Source: Bettongia penicillata ogilbyi
Taxonomy: Eukaryota; Chordata; Mammalia; Diprotodontia; Potoroidae
Assembly (NCBI GenBank): GCA_023548195.1
Contig: JAJHZJ010000808.1
Span: forward strand, 4,073,182 to 4,137,181
DNA: 64,000 nucleotides
Reading direction: 5' to 3'
The notes under the pieces were generated by a model that was not told the DNA's origin, searched no databases, and worked only from the letters and a program-made list of their open reading frames with translations. Shown in pieces: positions 44,100 through 55,519 of this stretch. Position numbers and translations under genes: made by a program. Position 1 is the stretch's first letter; each line of letters starts with the position of its first letter.

Positions 44100-45100
44100 A
44101 GAGATTCTGAAAAATCTGCCTGTAGAGACTTGCTCAGTCTGTTAAGAAGATGTTTAAGGATTAAAAACAGAGAGGAACAAATGTCAGCTTACTGCCTTGT
44201 GGTGTTCCTTTTCTCTTCTTGTGGAAGGTGCACACCTTCCAAGTCACGCTGTGGTGGCCAGACAGGTGGCCTCTCTCATTCCGGATCACTGGGGCTTCTT
44301 GGCATGGCCCTCCATTGCTCAACCACAGTCCCATGTTGTTTTAACACTGGGTCTCTAACCCCAGGGGCCTTCTTTTGGCAGCCATCCCCAGGAGTCGAAT
44401 TTCTTCTCCTGAAACTTAAAAGTTGCCAGCTCAGCCTATCCCAGTTTTTAGACTATGGGCAGAAGTGAATTTGTTTTCTTTCTCTGATCCTTCACTGTAG
44501 GGAAGTTTTCTCTCTGGCCCCTGGAAGTCCAGCTCGAGCGGTTTTGCTTGTTTGAGGCCTTGCTTCTGTTTCTTGAGTTCTGTGATATTTAGAAAACAGA
44601 TTATGAAATGCCCATCAAGTACACATGTTGCCCCAAGTTGCTTAACCTATGAACTCTGATCTTCTGTAAGGGTCAAGAGAACTGCCAAAAGCTGGGGCAG
44701 AGATCAGAACTTGATCCTTCCTCTATGGTTTGGGGTTTGTAGATCTTTGTAGATCCATAGTTAAACTATGTTCATGCTTAAGAAAGCTGGCCACAATTCT
44801 AAAGTACAGATTTATGCTCCTGAATGTACACAGAAGAAAGGAAATAGAAAAATTAAGCATACAATGAAGCCTTTTGTTTACAAATGGTCCATCTTGTGGA
44901 GTTTTCCTCTCTGCTTTTGCTATCTTCTTTTTGGTCTGTCTTGGTTACCATCGTAGTTAATGTTCTTTGTACACAAGACACTCTCCACCCAGCAGGACCT
45001 TGTGAAAATTCAGGTAGCATCTCTAGCCCTGTTCCCAATATTACTTCTTTCTGACCAACCCAGAAATATGGAAAGTCACAGGGATAGAAGGGACTAGATA
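44100..45100. other. Repeat-poor block, nothing recognised
   Basis: About 1 kb without recognised repeats. A 112-codon frame at 44130-44468 has no family resemblance. Confidence 0.35.
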
Positions 45101-45104
45101 AAGA

Positions 45105-45245
45105 GATCACAAGGTTTCATATCCTGGAGCTAGAAATTACCTCAAAGGTAGTCTAACCTCTTTATTTTGTAGATAAGAAAATAGACAGGGGATAGGATTA
45201 TTTTCAAGGTTGAGACCAGAAAGGCAGAGATTGGCAAAAGTAGGA
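45105..45245 (-). repeat. MIR3/THER-type SINE (antisense)
   Basis: 'ctggagctagaaattacctcaaagg' and 'attttgtagataagaaaatag'. Confidence 0.5.
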
Positions 45246-45530
45246 ATCCAAAACCAGTCTATCTTAGGCTGCAAGGTGGCCATTAGTGTAAGGAGGGAAG
45301 AGCCTGGATTCAGGAAGACTAGGATTTAAATTCTGCCTCAGCCACTTGCTAGCTGTGTGTCCCTGGTCAAGCCTCTATTTGTGTCAGCTTCCTCAACTGT
45401 AAAATGGGAATGATAATAGTACCTACCTCACAGGTATAATTATAAGGATCAAACAAGATGTTATTTGTAAAGCACTTAGCACAATGCTGTTACATAGTAG
45501 GGGCTATATATTTATTCCCTTCCTTAACTC
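45245..45530 (+). repeat. MIR CORE-SINE, full length
   Basis: 'aggaagactaggatttaaattc', 'ccacttgctagctgtgtg', 'gtacctacctcacagg' and 'aaagcacttagcacaatgc'. Confidence 0.85.
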
Positions 45531-46224
45531 TCCTGTTTCCAACTAATTTCGGTTTATTAGTATGAGTAAGGCAGCATGGTAGGTACTGGGGATGTATTAA
45601 AGAACAATGTCCTTGCCTGTACGAGACACAGCCTGTACACTGATAATTATTCTGAGAAGAAATGATAGAGACAAACAGATCCCAGTAAAGTTCTCCAGGA
45701 AACTCTGATGAGGAAGAGAATGCATTTAACTCTTTTGGAAAATAAACCAAGAGAAACTCACTTCTCTATCCAATGAATCAATCAAATGTATTTATTAGTA
45801 CTTACTATGTGCCAAGCACCATGCTGTGTTCTGGAAATACAGACAAAATAGTCGTATATGAGGAATAGGAAGCAGGTTAGTACGGCTGAAGAGACCATGT
45901 TGTTTGGTCCCAGAGTCAGAGGGGCCAAGATGCTGTGAGAAGAAAGAATTCATGGCTGTAGAAGATGAAACATAAGGCAGGCTTATCCAATGCAGCAATT
46001 TAGAGAAGGTACAACCACCAAACTGTCTAATAAACACTGAGGGACACTTAGAGAAGTTACATGTGCAGTATTGAACAAAACCAGTGCCATCACTGACAGG
46101 AGGAAAACCCAACCTGAGGCAAATCTTTAATAGGAACACAATTTGTCCTTCAAATCCTTGGAGTACAGGAACTCCTTTCATAGACTCATAAGATGTAGAG
46201 CTGCAGTTTAGAAATTTGGAATAA

Positions 46225-46425
46225 TCTAGCCCAGGGTTTCTTAACCTTACTTGTGTCATGGACAATCTTTGGAAGTCTAGTGAAGCCTATGGACCTCTCT
46301 TTAGAATAATAAATTTTTAAAAACATACAGAATTACAAAGGAAACAAATTGTATCAACCTCTGTTAATCAAACTATTTTTAAAAACAAGTTCAAAGACCT
46401 CAAATTAAGAGCTGTGATCTAGTTC
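46225..46425 (+). mobile_element. hAT-like MITE, family 2
   Basis: 'ccagggtttcttaacctta', 'tgtgtcatggacaatc', 'gaagcctatggacctc', 'attacaaaggaaacaaattg' and 'gacctcaaattaagagc', the most complete copy of this family here. Confidence 0.65.
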
Positions 46426-46429
46426 AGTG

Positions 46430-46530
46430 TTCTCGTTGTATAGATAGGGACACTAGGACTTGGAGAAATGATGTGCCCAAGGTCACAAAGACATTAAGCA
46501 GCAGAGCTCCTCTGACTCTAAAGCCAGCAC
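46430..46530 (-). repeat. MIR3/THER-type fragment
   Basis: 'gttgtatagatagggacac' and 'gatgtgcccaaggtcac'. Confidence 0.5.
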
Positions 46531-47255
46531 TAACCCCAAATATGCTGGTTGTTGGTAAAACCTTATCATTAAGTAGTTTTTATGTTGAGATTAGATTGGA
46601 TTGGCGGCAGGGATTGCTATGAGTGTTCTTCCCAGCAAACCTATCAACAAGAATACAGGCAAGCGTGTTGTCCTAATATATCCTGAGAAATATGGACCAC
46701 TTGAAAATATAAGTAAATAGGGACTTTTCGCTGGGGACCCAAATGGAGCAAGGGCCCCTCGTTACCTGTATGGTGATAGTGGCCCAACTGGGCAGTTGCT
46801 GTGGGTGTCTATGGTTAGGGATGGGTTAGCTACATTCTGGTGTACTGACAAGATCAGAATGGAATATATAATTGGTACTCCCTACTGGCCATCCTAGGGC
46901 CTTCTATCTCCTTGAGTCCTATAAACATGGACATATTTACTTCTTGGTCTTCTCCTGGTCTCCCTTTTCTACCTCCATCCTCTCATTTGCTTCACTGGAG
47001 GGGTGACATAATGAGGCTACGTCTTGGAAGCGGGGTGCTCCAGGCAACCTAAATGAGGGGTTTCTGTTCTATAGTCATTCTTCTGCACAGGCTACAGAGA
47101 CAGCGGCAAGCAGGTCATAACATAGTACAGGGAATCAACAAAAAATAAAAGTGCCAAGGCCCAACATCAGAAAAAGGGAAGGATGATTGTTAATCATGAG
47201 GATACTTCTCCTTTTACAAAGCATTCTGCTTACAATAACCCCTGTGCATCTGGTA
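46531..47255. other. Repeat-poor block, nothing recognised
   Basis: No gene or known repeat recognised in about 720 bases. Confidence 0.35.
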
Positions 47256-47257
47256 GT

Positions 47258-47425
47258 ATAAGCAGCTGTTTGTCTTTCAGGAAAACAGGAAGTTGATGCC
47301 CTGACTTGCAAGTAAATTGGATTTAAGTGAGGCAGTGCTATGCAAGGTCACCAGCCTCACTTTCTCCTCTAGAGCCATTTGGGACCAGGACTCAGATACA
47401 CATTAGGATAACTGAAGATGGCCCC
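47258..47425 (+). repeat. Marsupial 'ttgatgccctgacttgcaag' repeat
   Basis: 'ttggatttaagtgaggcagtgc', 'aggtcaccagcctcactttctcctc' and 'gataactgaagatggccc' match the family at 13662. Confidence 0.75.
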
Positions 47426-48049
47426 TGCTAGTACAAGAATAAGTACTGTCATTTTATAGATAAAGGAACTTGGAGAGAGGAAATTGCTTCCCCAAAGACT
47501 TGTAAATAGCAACTCATATTTGTAAAAGCCCTTAGCACAGTGCCTAGTATGTAGTATATGTGAATGCACCAAGTATATATGAATGGACCAAGAGAAAGAT
47601 TTCCATCCTGTATTTAAAACCTTATGGGCTTTCTATAAGGCACCAGGTAGTGACAGGATTTTATAACTGAGTAACTAGCCCTCTGATGAATTTTTAGTCT
47701 CAAGTCTTGCCTTCCGCCAATCCATCTGTATCCCTCTATCTGACTGCTCCTCCTAGACCATGAACCTGACTCTGTCCCATTAGAAGGTTCAAAAATTTCC
47801 ATGGCTCTCTGTTGCTTACAGAATACATAATAACCATAATAGTGCTAACATTTCACCAGTCTTTAGTGCTTTCCTTAGAATGCCCTTAACCAGAGAGCCA
47901 CAGTGATGGATGACATGTACTATAGTATTTTAAGGTTTGCAATGAGCTTTTTTCTCTATTTCCTCCTTTGAGCAGACCATGGGATCCTTGTGTTACAGAT
48001 AAAAACAAACTCAGAGGATCAGAGACTAATCTAGCCAGACTTATCTCCT

Positions 48050-48375
48050 CCTATTCCTTGGCACATACCCCTTGCTCCAGCCCTACTGGGCTACTCACTG
48101 TTCCCTGCACACCCTTGGCTTTTTGGCCCTGGAGTCTTGGCTCAGATTATTTCCTTCACCTGGAATACCCTTGCTACGTCTACGTTCACCAAATCTGATG
48201 GAGCTCTCCGTCCCATTCCTCTCCTCTCTCCACTCCATGCAAAGGTTACCTGCTCCACAAAGTGTTCCCTCCTACTCTAAGGCAGATGGGCTCATCTGGA
48301 CACTCTGTTCTGTGCCCACACAGGATACTGTTTCTGCCTCACAGATAATTTACAATTTTTTCTTTGTGTAATCCT
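48050..48375 (+). repeat. L2 LINE ORF2 end and 3' UTR
   Basis: 'tcacctggaatacccttgctac' and 'cacaaagtgttccctcctac' are the L2 'ctggaatgctctccc...' and 'gaagccttccct' positions. Confidence 0.6.
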
Positions 48376-48464
48376 TATTGAGATGACAACTCACTGCTAC
48401 AAGGCAAGAAGAAAGAACTGGTGGAATTAGGGTAGAATCTTGGTCCTGCTCATTTCTGATGGAG

Positions 48465-48710
48465 GGACGCTAGGTGGAGCAGTGGATAGAGTGCTGGGCT
48501 TGGAGTCAGAAAGACATCTTCCTGAGTTCAAATCCAACCTCAGACACTCACTAGTTGTGCGACCCTGGACAAGTCACTTAACCCTGTTTGCCTCAGTTTC
48601 CTCATCTGTAAAATGAGCTGTAGAAGAAAATGGTAAGTCATTCCAGTATCTTTGCCAAGAAAAACCCAAATGAGGTCCCAAAGAGTTGTACATGACTAGA
48701 ACATGGAGTC
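48465..48710 (+). repeat. Marsupial MIR-tailed SINE, complete
   Basis: 'gctaggtggagcagtggatagag', 'ctgtttgcctcagtttcctc' and 'aaacccaaatgaggtccc' cover head, core and tail. Confidence 0.9.
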
Positions 48711-48819
48711 TTGGAGAACAGATATTATATGGGACTAGACTTAGAATTTTACTTTGTCTATGCAAAATCAGCATTTTCCTTGGGACTTATATTCTTAGAG
48801 AGCTGCCTAAAGTCTTGAC

Positions 48820-48990
48820 TTTAATGTCTGGTCACACAGCTGGTGTCAACCTTAGATCCTCCTGGCTAAGCTGCCTCTTATGTAGGACCTAGGTCAAATC
48901 ACTTTATTTCTGGACCTCAGTTTCCACTTGGCAAAATGAGTTTATTGGCATAGATAATCTCCAGAGTCTCTTTCAGCATTAAATTTGTAA
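48820..48990 (+). repeat. MIR-type fragment
   Basis: 'aggtcaaatcactttatttctggacctcag' and 'ccagagtctctttcagc'. Confidence 0.45.
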
Positions 48991-48999
48991 TTCTTAATG

Positions 49000-49250
49000 C
49001 ATTATAATCTTTTAAATAAGAAAAGCTTACATTTATATAGGGCTTTAAGGTTTGCGAAAAACTTTAAAATATTATTTCATTTGGTCCTTACAACAATGTA
49101 TCAAGATTGCTATTATCCCCACTTTACAGTTGAGGAACACAGGTTAAGTGACTTGGCCAAGGTCACACAGCTAGGATGTGTCTAAGGCAAATATGAACCC
49201 ATGACTTTCTAACTCCAGGGCCAGCACTCTATCCAGTGAGGCACCTGAAT
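49000..49250 (-). repeat. MIR CORE-SINE (antisense)
   Basis: 'acatttatatagggctttaagg', 'ggtccttacaacaatg', 'ggccaaggtcacacagctagg' and 'actctatccagtgaggcac'. Confidence 0.8.
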
Positions 49251-49334
49251 CTTGCCTACCTTTGTGTAGTTTTTTTTAAGAGGCCATTCTTGGCCTCATT
49301 TCTTAGTAAGCCTTAATAGGCATTGCCTAAGCTC

Positions 49335-49520
49335 AAAATGGCCAATGTTCCCCACGGCGTCCTGGGCCATCTTCAATCGTCCTGACCAATATCTGGTTAC
49401 TGAACCCAGCTGGTTTTGGAAGTGAAAGTGAGGCTGGTGACTTTGCACAGCCCTCCCTCACTTAAATCCAGTTCACTTGCAAGTAAGTCATGGTGTCACC
49501 TCTGATGTCAAGGTCCCAAC
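49335..49520 (-). repeat. Marsupial 'gacttgcaag' repeat (antisense)
   Basis: The complement of the 13662 family: 'gggccatcttcaatcgtcctgac', 'gtgaggctggtgactttgcaca' and 'cacttaaatccagttcacttgcaagt'. Confidence 0.75.
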
Positions 49521-50240
49521 CTCCTCTACTCCCCTGCTCACTTCTACCCTACCCCCTTACCCAGTCCCCACTGCCCAAAGTAAATGCTCAATAAATAAAA
49601 GAAACTGTGGGGGTGGGGGGTGGGAGGGCAAGTGAGGGGACAGTGCTAAGTTTTGAGTCACATTTCCTTGCCAGACATTTCCTTTAGCCCAAGGGGCAGC
49701 CCTTGACAAAAGGGTTTTACTAAGACAAAGTGACACGAAAAGTGATATATGATCCTGGAAATCTGTCATAAAATATCTGGGTCATATGCTTTGTAGGGAG
49801 AAAATACAGGAAGCCTGAGATTGAGCAGAAAACTTGCAGCTGGACAGAGATGGTGAGGACCGTGTGACTGGAGCTCTGCAGAGCTTGGGGTCCTTGGGCC
49901 AGCTCTAAGGGACTGTCCTTTTCCCTGGAGCCACTTCTCAACCATTGACATCCCTTGAAAACTCTGCACGGACTCCATGACAGTCAGGTGGGCCAAAGTC
50001 ATGGAAACTGGGCAGGGCCCAAAGGAAATCTGACCGTGGGAAAAGAGGTCTTAGATTAATGGGGAAAATGTGTGATTAATGAGAAAAATGAATGTGACCC
50101 ACAGCTCCTGAGTCTCCTTTCTCTCTGTGGCAGTGTTGTGCTGAGATATGCTGTAGCCTGTGCCAAGCAAGGAAGCCACTCTTATAATAGGATTATGAAG
50201 TGAAAAGGATGAGATTGCCTCTAATTGCTTCAATTTATAG
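49521..50240. other. Repeat-poor block
   Basis: A short L2/MIR-like 'taaatgctcaataaataaa' at about 49580 and a GGGGTGG run at 49608. Nothing else recognised. Confidence 0.3.
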
Positions 50241-50244
50241 ATGA

Positions 50245-50475
50245 AACTAGGTGACTTAGTGGATAGAGTGCTGGTGCTGGAGTCAGAGAGGCCTGAGTTC
50301 AAATCCAACCCCAGATAATGACTAGCTGTGTGACCCCGACAAGTCACTTAACCCTGTTTGCCTCAATTTCCTCATCTGTAAAATGAGCAAAATTGCAAAC
50401 CACTATAGTATATTTGCCAAGGAAACTCCAAAGAGCTTCATGAAGAGTTGAATGGGACTAAAATGACTGAATAAC
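50245..50475 (+). repeat. Marsupial MIR-tailed SINE
   Basis: 'actaggtgacttagtggatagag', 'gaggcctgagttcaaatcc' and 'gccaaggaaactccaaag'. Confidence 0.85.
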
Positions 50476-50694
50476 ATAGATAAAGAAACTGAGGACCAGG
50501 GAGATTGACTTATCCTACGTATCACAGATAGCTGACACTGGCTGAACCCAGGAGTTTGGACACAGGAATCCAGGGCTATTTTTACTAAGATACCCCTTTA
50601 CTGTCCTTAAATTAGATTCATCTTACTACATGCAAATCCCCAGCTCTACCCTTACCATACCCCAGAACAGGGCCTGGCCTTATCTATCTATCAC

Positions 50695-50915
50695 AAGACA
50701 CAGTTCTTTAAACTTCACAAAACACTTAACCTTTGGTTAAGTTGGTAGTGCTAGCTGCATTACTAACTGAAGTTTACTGATAAGGTAACAGAGGCTCAGA
50801 GATATTTAGTGACTTGCCCAAGGTCACACTAGCTAATAAATGAAATCTGAACTAAAACCTAGGTCTTTGGATTCCAAATCTTGTTATCTCACTACTAAGC
50901 TACGCCTTCCTTTTC
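50695..50915 (-). repeat. MIR-type SINE (antisense)
   Basis: 'gtaacagaggctcagagat', 'tgacttgcccaaggtcac' and 'gtctttggattccaaatc'. Confidence 0.65.
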
Positions 50916-51635
50916 TAGGGTGCTGAACCTAAGCCCAGGGGCTCAAGGGAAATGTGGTGAGGGTGTGTTGATTTGTTTTGCCTGACTCTGCTTATTTGTT
51001 ACAGGCACTGTAAATATTTAACAACAGCCTGGTAGAGAGACAGAGGAAATGTACACAGGACACACTTTTAAGTTTGATCATGATTAACATTTTCCTCATC
51101 ACTTTCTTAAGGCTAAATAATAATAACAAAACCAGAAATCAAGTCCTGATTTGTAATTGACAGATTTCCAAGGTATACATGTTCACACTGAGCTCATCAG
51201 AGCTACCTCCAACCTAACCCCAGAAGGAAAGGATTCTATGGGGGAGGGGAGGCATTTGTGAGCAGTGATATTGATGCAAAGAAAAAGAAAAAAAGAGAAA
51301 CTAAAGAAAAGAAAAGAAATGAAAAAAGTGACAAAAATATTTTAAAACTACACAGAAGAAAATAACTTTCCAAAGACAAGCTATTTAGGTTTGTTACTCA
51401 TAATTTTAATATACTTTTTAAAAAGTACTGAATATGCATGCTTAAAATAACTGAAGTTCACTTTCCTACACAATTCTCTTTTCTATTCTTCCTTGTATTT
51501 GTGTGCTTTTCTTTTCTAGAATATTTCTATTATTTCTTGTATTTCATTGCATTAGTTGACATTAAATTCATGATTAAAAAAGAAAAAAATTTTCAGGAAG
51601 AAAATGTTTTGGTGGTCTTCCTCTTCCCTGCTCCC
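50916..51635. other. Repeat-poor block, nothing recognised
   Basis: Includes an A-rich stretch (51280-51345). No gene recognised. Confidence 0.3.
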
Positions 51636-51639
51636 CTCA

Positions 51640-51775
51640 GCCTATCCATTACTGATCAACCAACAATTATTAAATGCCTAGTATGTGCTTGGCAATGTGT
51701 ACAGGTAACAATACGGAAATGAAACAGTTCCAGCCCTCCAGAAACTGATGTTCTATTGGGAGAAACAGTGTCCTT
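51640..51775 (-). repeat. L2 3'-end fragment (antisense)
   Basis: 'acaattattaaatgcctagtatgtgcttgg' and 'ccagccctccagaaactgatg'. Confidence 0.55.
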
Positions 51776-51819
51776 ACACGTGCATGTGATTATGTGCAAG
51801 ATATATAAGGTAAATTTCT

Positions 51820-52400
51820 GTTGTTGTTCAGTTGTGTCCTACACTTCATGACCCCACTGGGGGCTTTCTTGGCAAAAGTGCAGGAGTGGTTTGTCATTTT
51901 CTTCTTCAGATGAGTCTACGGATGAGGAAACTGAGGCAAACAGGGTTAAGTGTGTGGGAAACAAAAGAAAGAATTCTGTTTCCACAGGGTTAAAACTCCT
52001 CCCATCTTTGAGAAATTGCAGCTAATCAGAGTTGTGACCTAGTATGATCAGGTAAAAGGTCAGAAACTTGTGTGCATGTTTGAGGAGGAGAACATGAAAC
52101 AGGAAGTTCAGGAGGTTACATCTAATCAATGAAGGGCTAGGTGGGAAATTTGAATTGGAAACACTATAAAAAGTGTTGCATTTCTCTGAGCAAGGGTCCT
52201 CTCCATTAGGGATGTAGAATACTTGACTGAAATAAAATGAGAATTTTCCTGGCTTCACAGTGAGTATTGTCCTTGGTTTAGAGTGAGCATGTTTCTCACA
52301 AGTGACTTGCCCAGGGTCACATAGCTGGTAGGTGCCTGAGGCTGGATTTGAAGTCAGGTCTTTCTGACTCCAGGCTGGGCTGAGCCACCTATGTGCCCCC
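51820..52400 (-). repeat. Marsupial MIR-tailed SINE split by a solo LTR
   Basis: Left part 51820-51952 ('ttgttgttcagttgtgtcc' to 'aacagggttaagtg') and right part 52301-52400 ('agtgacttgcccagggtcac' to 'gagccacctatgtgccc') join into one SINE once the LTR and one copy of AGTG are removed. Confidence 0.92.
51953..52300 (+). mobile_element. Solo LTR of an endogenous retrovirus, 348 bp
   Basis: Begins TGTGGGAAAC and ends GTTTCTCACA, imperfect terminal inverted repeats with TG...CA ends. Flanked by AGTG at 51949-51952 and 52301-52304, a 4-bp target-site duplication typical of class I (gamma-like) retroviruses. A TATAAAAA at 52165-52172 and AATAAA at 52231-52236 fit U3 promoter and R polyadenylation positions in + orientation. 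No internal viral genes are here; a solo LTR arises by recombination between the two LTRs of a provirus. Confidence 0.85.
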
Positions 52401-52419
52401 ACACAAAGTAAATAGCACT

Positions 52420-52700
52420 CAGAAATGGGAGGCCTTGTAACTGGAGGGAATCAGGAAAAGACCTCCCAAAGGAAAGGCTCCCTGGGCTGAACTTTGAAGA
52501 AAGCCAGGCTTTCTGAGAAGCAAAGTAGAAAAGGGAGAGCATTCCTGGGACAGCCCAGGTAAAAAGTATGGTGCAGAAAAGACAATGTTTTGTGTAAAAA
52601 AGAGCAAATATGCCTGTTTGGTTGGTCCCCAGAGGGTATGAAATAAGCCTGGAAAGGGATGCTGGAGTGAAGGTAAACGTGAAGGAGACCTTTCAGTGCT
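52420..52700 (-). repeat. L2 LINE fragment (antisense)
   Basis: 'agacctcccaaaggaaagg', 'ctgaactttgaagaaagcc' and 'gagagcattcctgggac' follow the antisense L2 order. Confidence 0.55.
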
Positions 52701-52739
52701 CAATAAGAGTTGAGACACTCTTGAGACACTCAATAATAA

Positions 52740-53640
52740 GTGTCTGATTGTTCAGGGAGTCACTGGTAAAGCTGCCCAAGCAGCTCCTCCTGCCCAGCAC
52801 AAACCACCAGGCCTCCCTCGGAGGCCACCTGCCCAGGACCTGGGGGAGCTACCTGGCTGGAGCCCAGCTGGAAGCTGTCTGCACAAAATGCCCCTCTTCC
52901 TCTCAAGCACCAAGCCTGGAGAGATGGCCTCGGCCCTGGAGAACCCCAGCAGATGGTGCAACTTGTTCCTTGACCTTTGGCAGAGATGAAATCTCTCCCC
53001 TCCCCTAGGCAACATTTCAAGGCTGGAGTTTGCACCACACTAAGTCTCAGCCCCTAGGGTGCTGGGGTGGGTGCCTTCCTCCAAACTTGGCTGCTGGGAG
53101 AGGTACCCCCTTGGTGGCCCCAGGAACTCCCAGGTTCTGCAGCTCCCCTCTGCATGGAATGGAATGGATGAGACTTCTCAGTTTTCAAAGGTCATCCCTA
53201 TCAAATGGTTACAACAACAAAAGCCAAGGGTCTAATCCTATGGCCCTTCCAGGCACTGCCAGGGTTTAGGGAAAAGCTCCTGTATTTGCTTCTCAGCTCC
53301 ATCCACTGGATTGTCAGCACAATATGCCAGTCCTCTCCCTCCCCCTTGGAGAAAGGATTAAACCTATCAGCTCATCTTTCCACAGGGCTCTCTATTGGCT
53401 TGGCCACAGTGGCTTACAAAATGTGGAAAAACAAGTTGAAGTGGGCCTAGGTGCCAGCTGCTGGGCATGAACTTCCTCTTAACTCTGTCTTGGGAGCTGT
53501 TGCTGAGGAGGACAATCAGGAACCTCACCTCCTCCACCCTTTTCCTGCCCCTTTTGGAGGAGGTCTCTTCCTCCCGCCTCGTGCTCTCGGGCTGCCACTT
53601 AGTCACACCACCCAGGACCCAGCCCATCACTCCAACTCAG
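52740..53640. other. GC-richer repeat-poor block
   Basis: About 900 bases visibly richer in G and C than its surroundings, with overlapping short open frames on both strands but no recognised domain, splice-supported exon or strong CpG enrichment by eye. Confidence 0.4.
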
Positions 53641-53644
53641 TCTA

Positions 53645-53860
53645 ATGGCATGGTGCACAGAGTGCTAGAGAAATCCTGCCTCACACCCTTCCTTACTAGC
53701 TTGTGACTCTGGGCAAGTCACGTAAACATTGCCTACCTCCATTTCCTCATCTGTCAAACGAGGATGATAATAGCATCTGCCTCCCAGGGTTGATGTGCCC
53801 TTCAAATGAAACAATACATGTAGAGAGAGCACTTCACAAATCTTAGTGTTATAGAAAGGC
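53645..53860 (+). repeat. MIR CORE-SINE
   Basis: 'atggcatggtgcacagagtgc', 'tctgggcaagtcacgtaaac', 'catttcctcatctgtcaaacg' and 'gagcacttcacaaatc'. Confidence 0.75.
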
Positions 53861-53934
53861 TGGTTTGTTTGCTTCCATATTCTCCTTCCTTGACATAAAC
53901 AAAAACTGACCTGTCCTATATCTCCTCTCTCAGC

Positions 53935-54080
53935 ATTCCAGACCATTAGACCTGGGGGGTACCTCAGAGACCAAACCAACTTTCTCATTCTACACAGAAG
54001 AAAATTGAGGTTCAAGGTGGTAAAAAAATGACCATTTGAGGTCACAAGGGCAGTTAGTGGTAGAGCAGGACTGCCTTATT
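53935..54080 (-). repeat. MIR3/THER-type SINE (antisense)
   Basis: 'cagaccattagacctggggggtacctcagag' and 'gaagaaaattgaggttc'. Confidence 0.6.
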
Positions 54081-54529
54081 TGCAAAGGCAATTTTTTTTG
54101 ATGAGACCCAGATACCAACTTTGCTTTCTGAAGTGACGTATACAGATGTGTAATTGGATTAATGGTACACCCATAGAAGGTTCAAACTAGAAAAAAATTT
54201 AGAAATCCCCCAAGACATAATTATCATATGAATTTGAGGGAAATTTAGAGATCACACATGTTGTGAGCTCCGAGAGGGCAGGGCCTGATTGATCGATTGA
54301 TCATCTACTCCAATTTTCTAATTTTACAGATAAAGAACCCCCTCAAAGATGTTTAAGTGACTTGCCCAACATCACACAAGTAGCAAACGTCAGAGATCAG
54401 GCTGTCCTGTCTCACTAGAGATGGTGGCATTGGCTCATTCCTCTGTTGGCATATTTGCAGTTTAACAAGAGCTATTTGGAGAGTGTCTTAGGCTAAAAGA
54501 AGGGATTTCAAGGGTAGAAATGCCAGGAG

Positions 54530-54960
54530 CCATCACAATTCAATTCAGTAAAGTTGCTAAGAATCTATCATGTGCCAGGCACTGAGCTAAGGGGCTGGGC
54601 ACACACAAAGAGGTGAAAGACAGTTTCTGTCCTCAAGGAGCTTATGGCCTAATGGGGAAGGAGGAGATATTCAAACACATATATAGCAGGCAATGTAGAG
54701 ACAGAATAAACAGGAAATAATGAACCGAGAGAAGTGCCTGGAATTTAGAGGGGTTGGGAAAGGCTTCCTGTAGGAGGTGGAATTTTAGTTATAATTTAAA
54801 GGAAGACAGGGAGGTCAGTAGTCAGAGTGGAGGAGGGAGAGCGCTTCAGGTGCGGAGAATGGCTCTGTCTGGAGCAGAGAATTGGAGCATCCAAATAGAG
54901 GAGGAAGGTATTGGGGGAGGGGAGATCTTTGAGATGCCTTTCAAAAGAGGTGAAGAGTCT
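54530..54960 (-). repeat. L2 LINE 3' region (antisense)
   Basis: 'atgtgccaggcactgagctaagg', 'gtcctcaaggagcttatgg', 'gggaaaggcttcctgtagg' and 'gagagcgcttcagg' in clean antisense L2 order. Confidence 0.75.
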
Positions 54961-55065
54961 GGAGTACTTGGGTTCAATTCTGGCTTCAGACTCTTACTAG
55001 CTGTCTAGTAAGATCCTGGGTAAGTCAATTAACTCAGATTGCCTCAAAAAAAAAAAAAAGAGGTT
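54955..55065 (+). repeat. MIR-type SINE fragment with A tail
   Basis: 'acttgggttcaattctggc', 'gactcttactagctgtc' and an A run at 55046-55059. Confidence 0.65.
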
Positions 55066-55144
55066 AAGAGTCCTAGTGAGTACTATACTGCTTATATGGA
55101 TCTGAGGTAGCACCTGATCCAGCATCATCTTCTATGATACCTTC

Positions 55145-55330
55145 TTTATTGATGGCAATAATCACTTACATTTGTAGATAGCTTTATAGGTTATGAAACC
55201 TTTTCATATATACAATGTCATTTGACCATCACAGGCACTCTATGAAGCAGATACCCTCTTTAGGGTAGTTCTAACTACTTGCTCAAACATATACTAGCTT
55301 TGTGAGGTTGGATGAATAACCCTTTTAGAG
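55145..55330 (-). repeat. MIR-type fragment (antisense)
   Basis: 'cacttacatttgtagatagc' and 'catcacaggcactctatgaag'. Confidence 0.45.
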
Positions 55331-55419
55331 AGGTACCTCAAAGACCTTCCTGCCTCAAAATCTTTATCCCTTTAAGAACAGTGTACACTGTCTGTCTATT
55401 AGAAGTCTAATGCTATAGG

Positions 55420-55515
55420 GATAGAGAACAAACAGACTTTGGAACCAGAGAAATACGGATTCTAGTGACATCTTTGCCACATTTCGGTGATGTGACCCTG
55501 GGCAATTTACCTACA
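55420..55515 (+). repeat. MIR-type fragment
   Basis: 'ctttggaaccagagaaatacgg' and 'gatgtgaccctgggcaattta'. Confidence 0.5.
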
Positions 55516-55519
55516 TTCA

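Noticed and set aside
44130..44468. 112-codon plus frame with several cysteines
   Set aside because: No recognised domain or conserved pattern; Kozak and splice context unconvincing. Retained only as part of an unrecognised block.
45795..46265. 156-codon minus frame
   Set aside because: Ends in an L2/MIR-like 3' end and overlaps a MITE start; no domain, leader or family resemblance and no splice context.
52022..52402. 126-codon minus frame
   Set aside because: Runs across the solo LTR and the SINE fragment; a chance frame.
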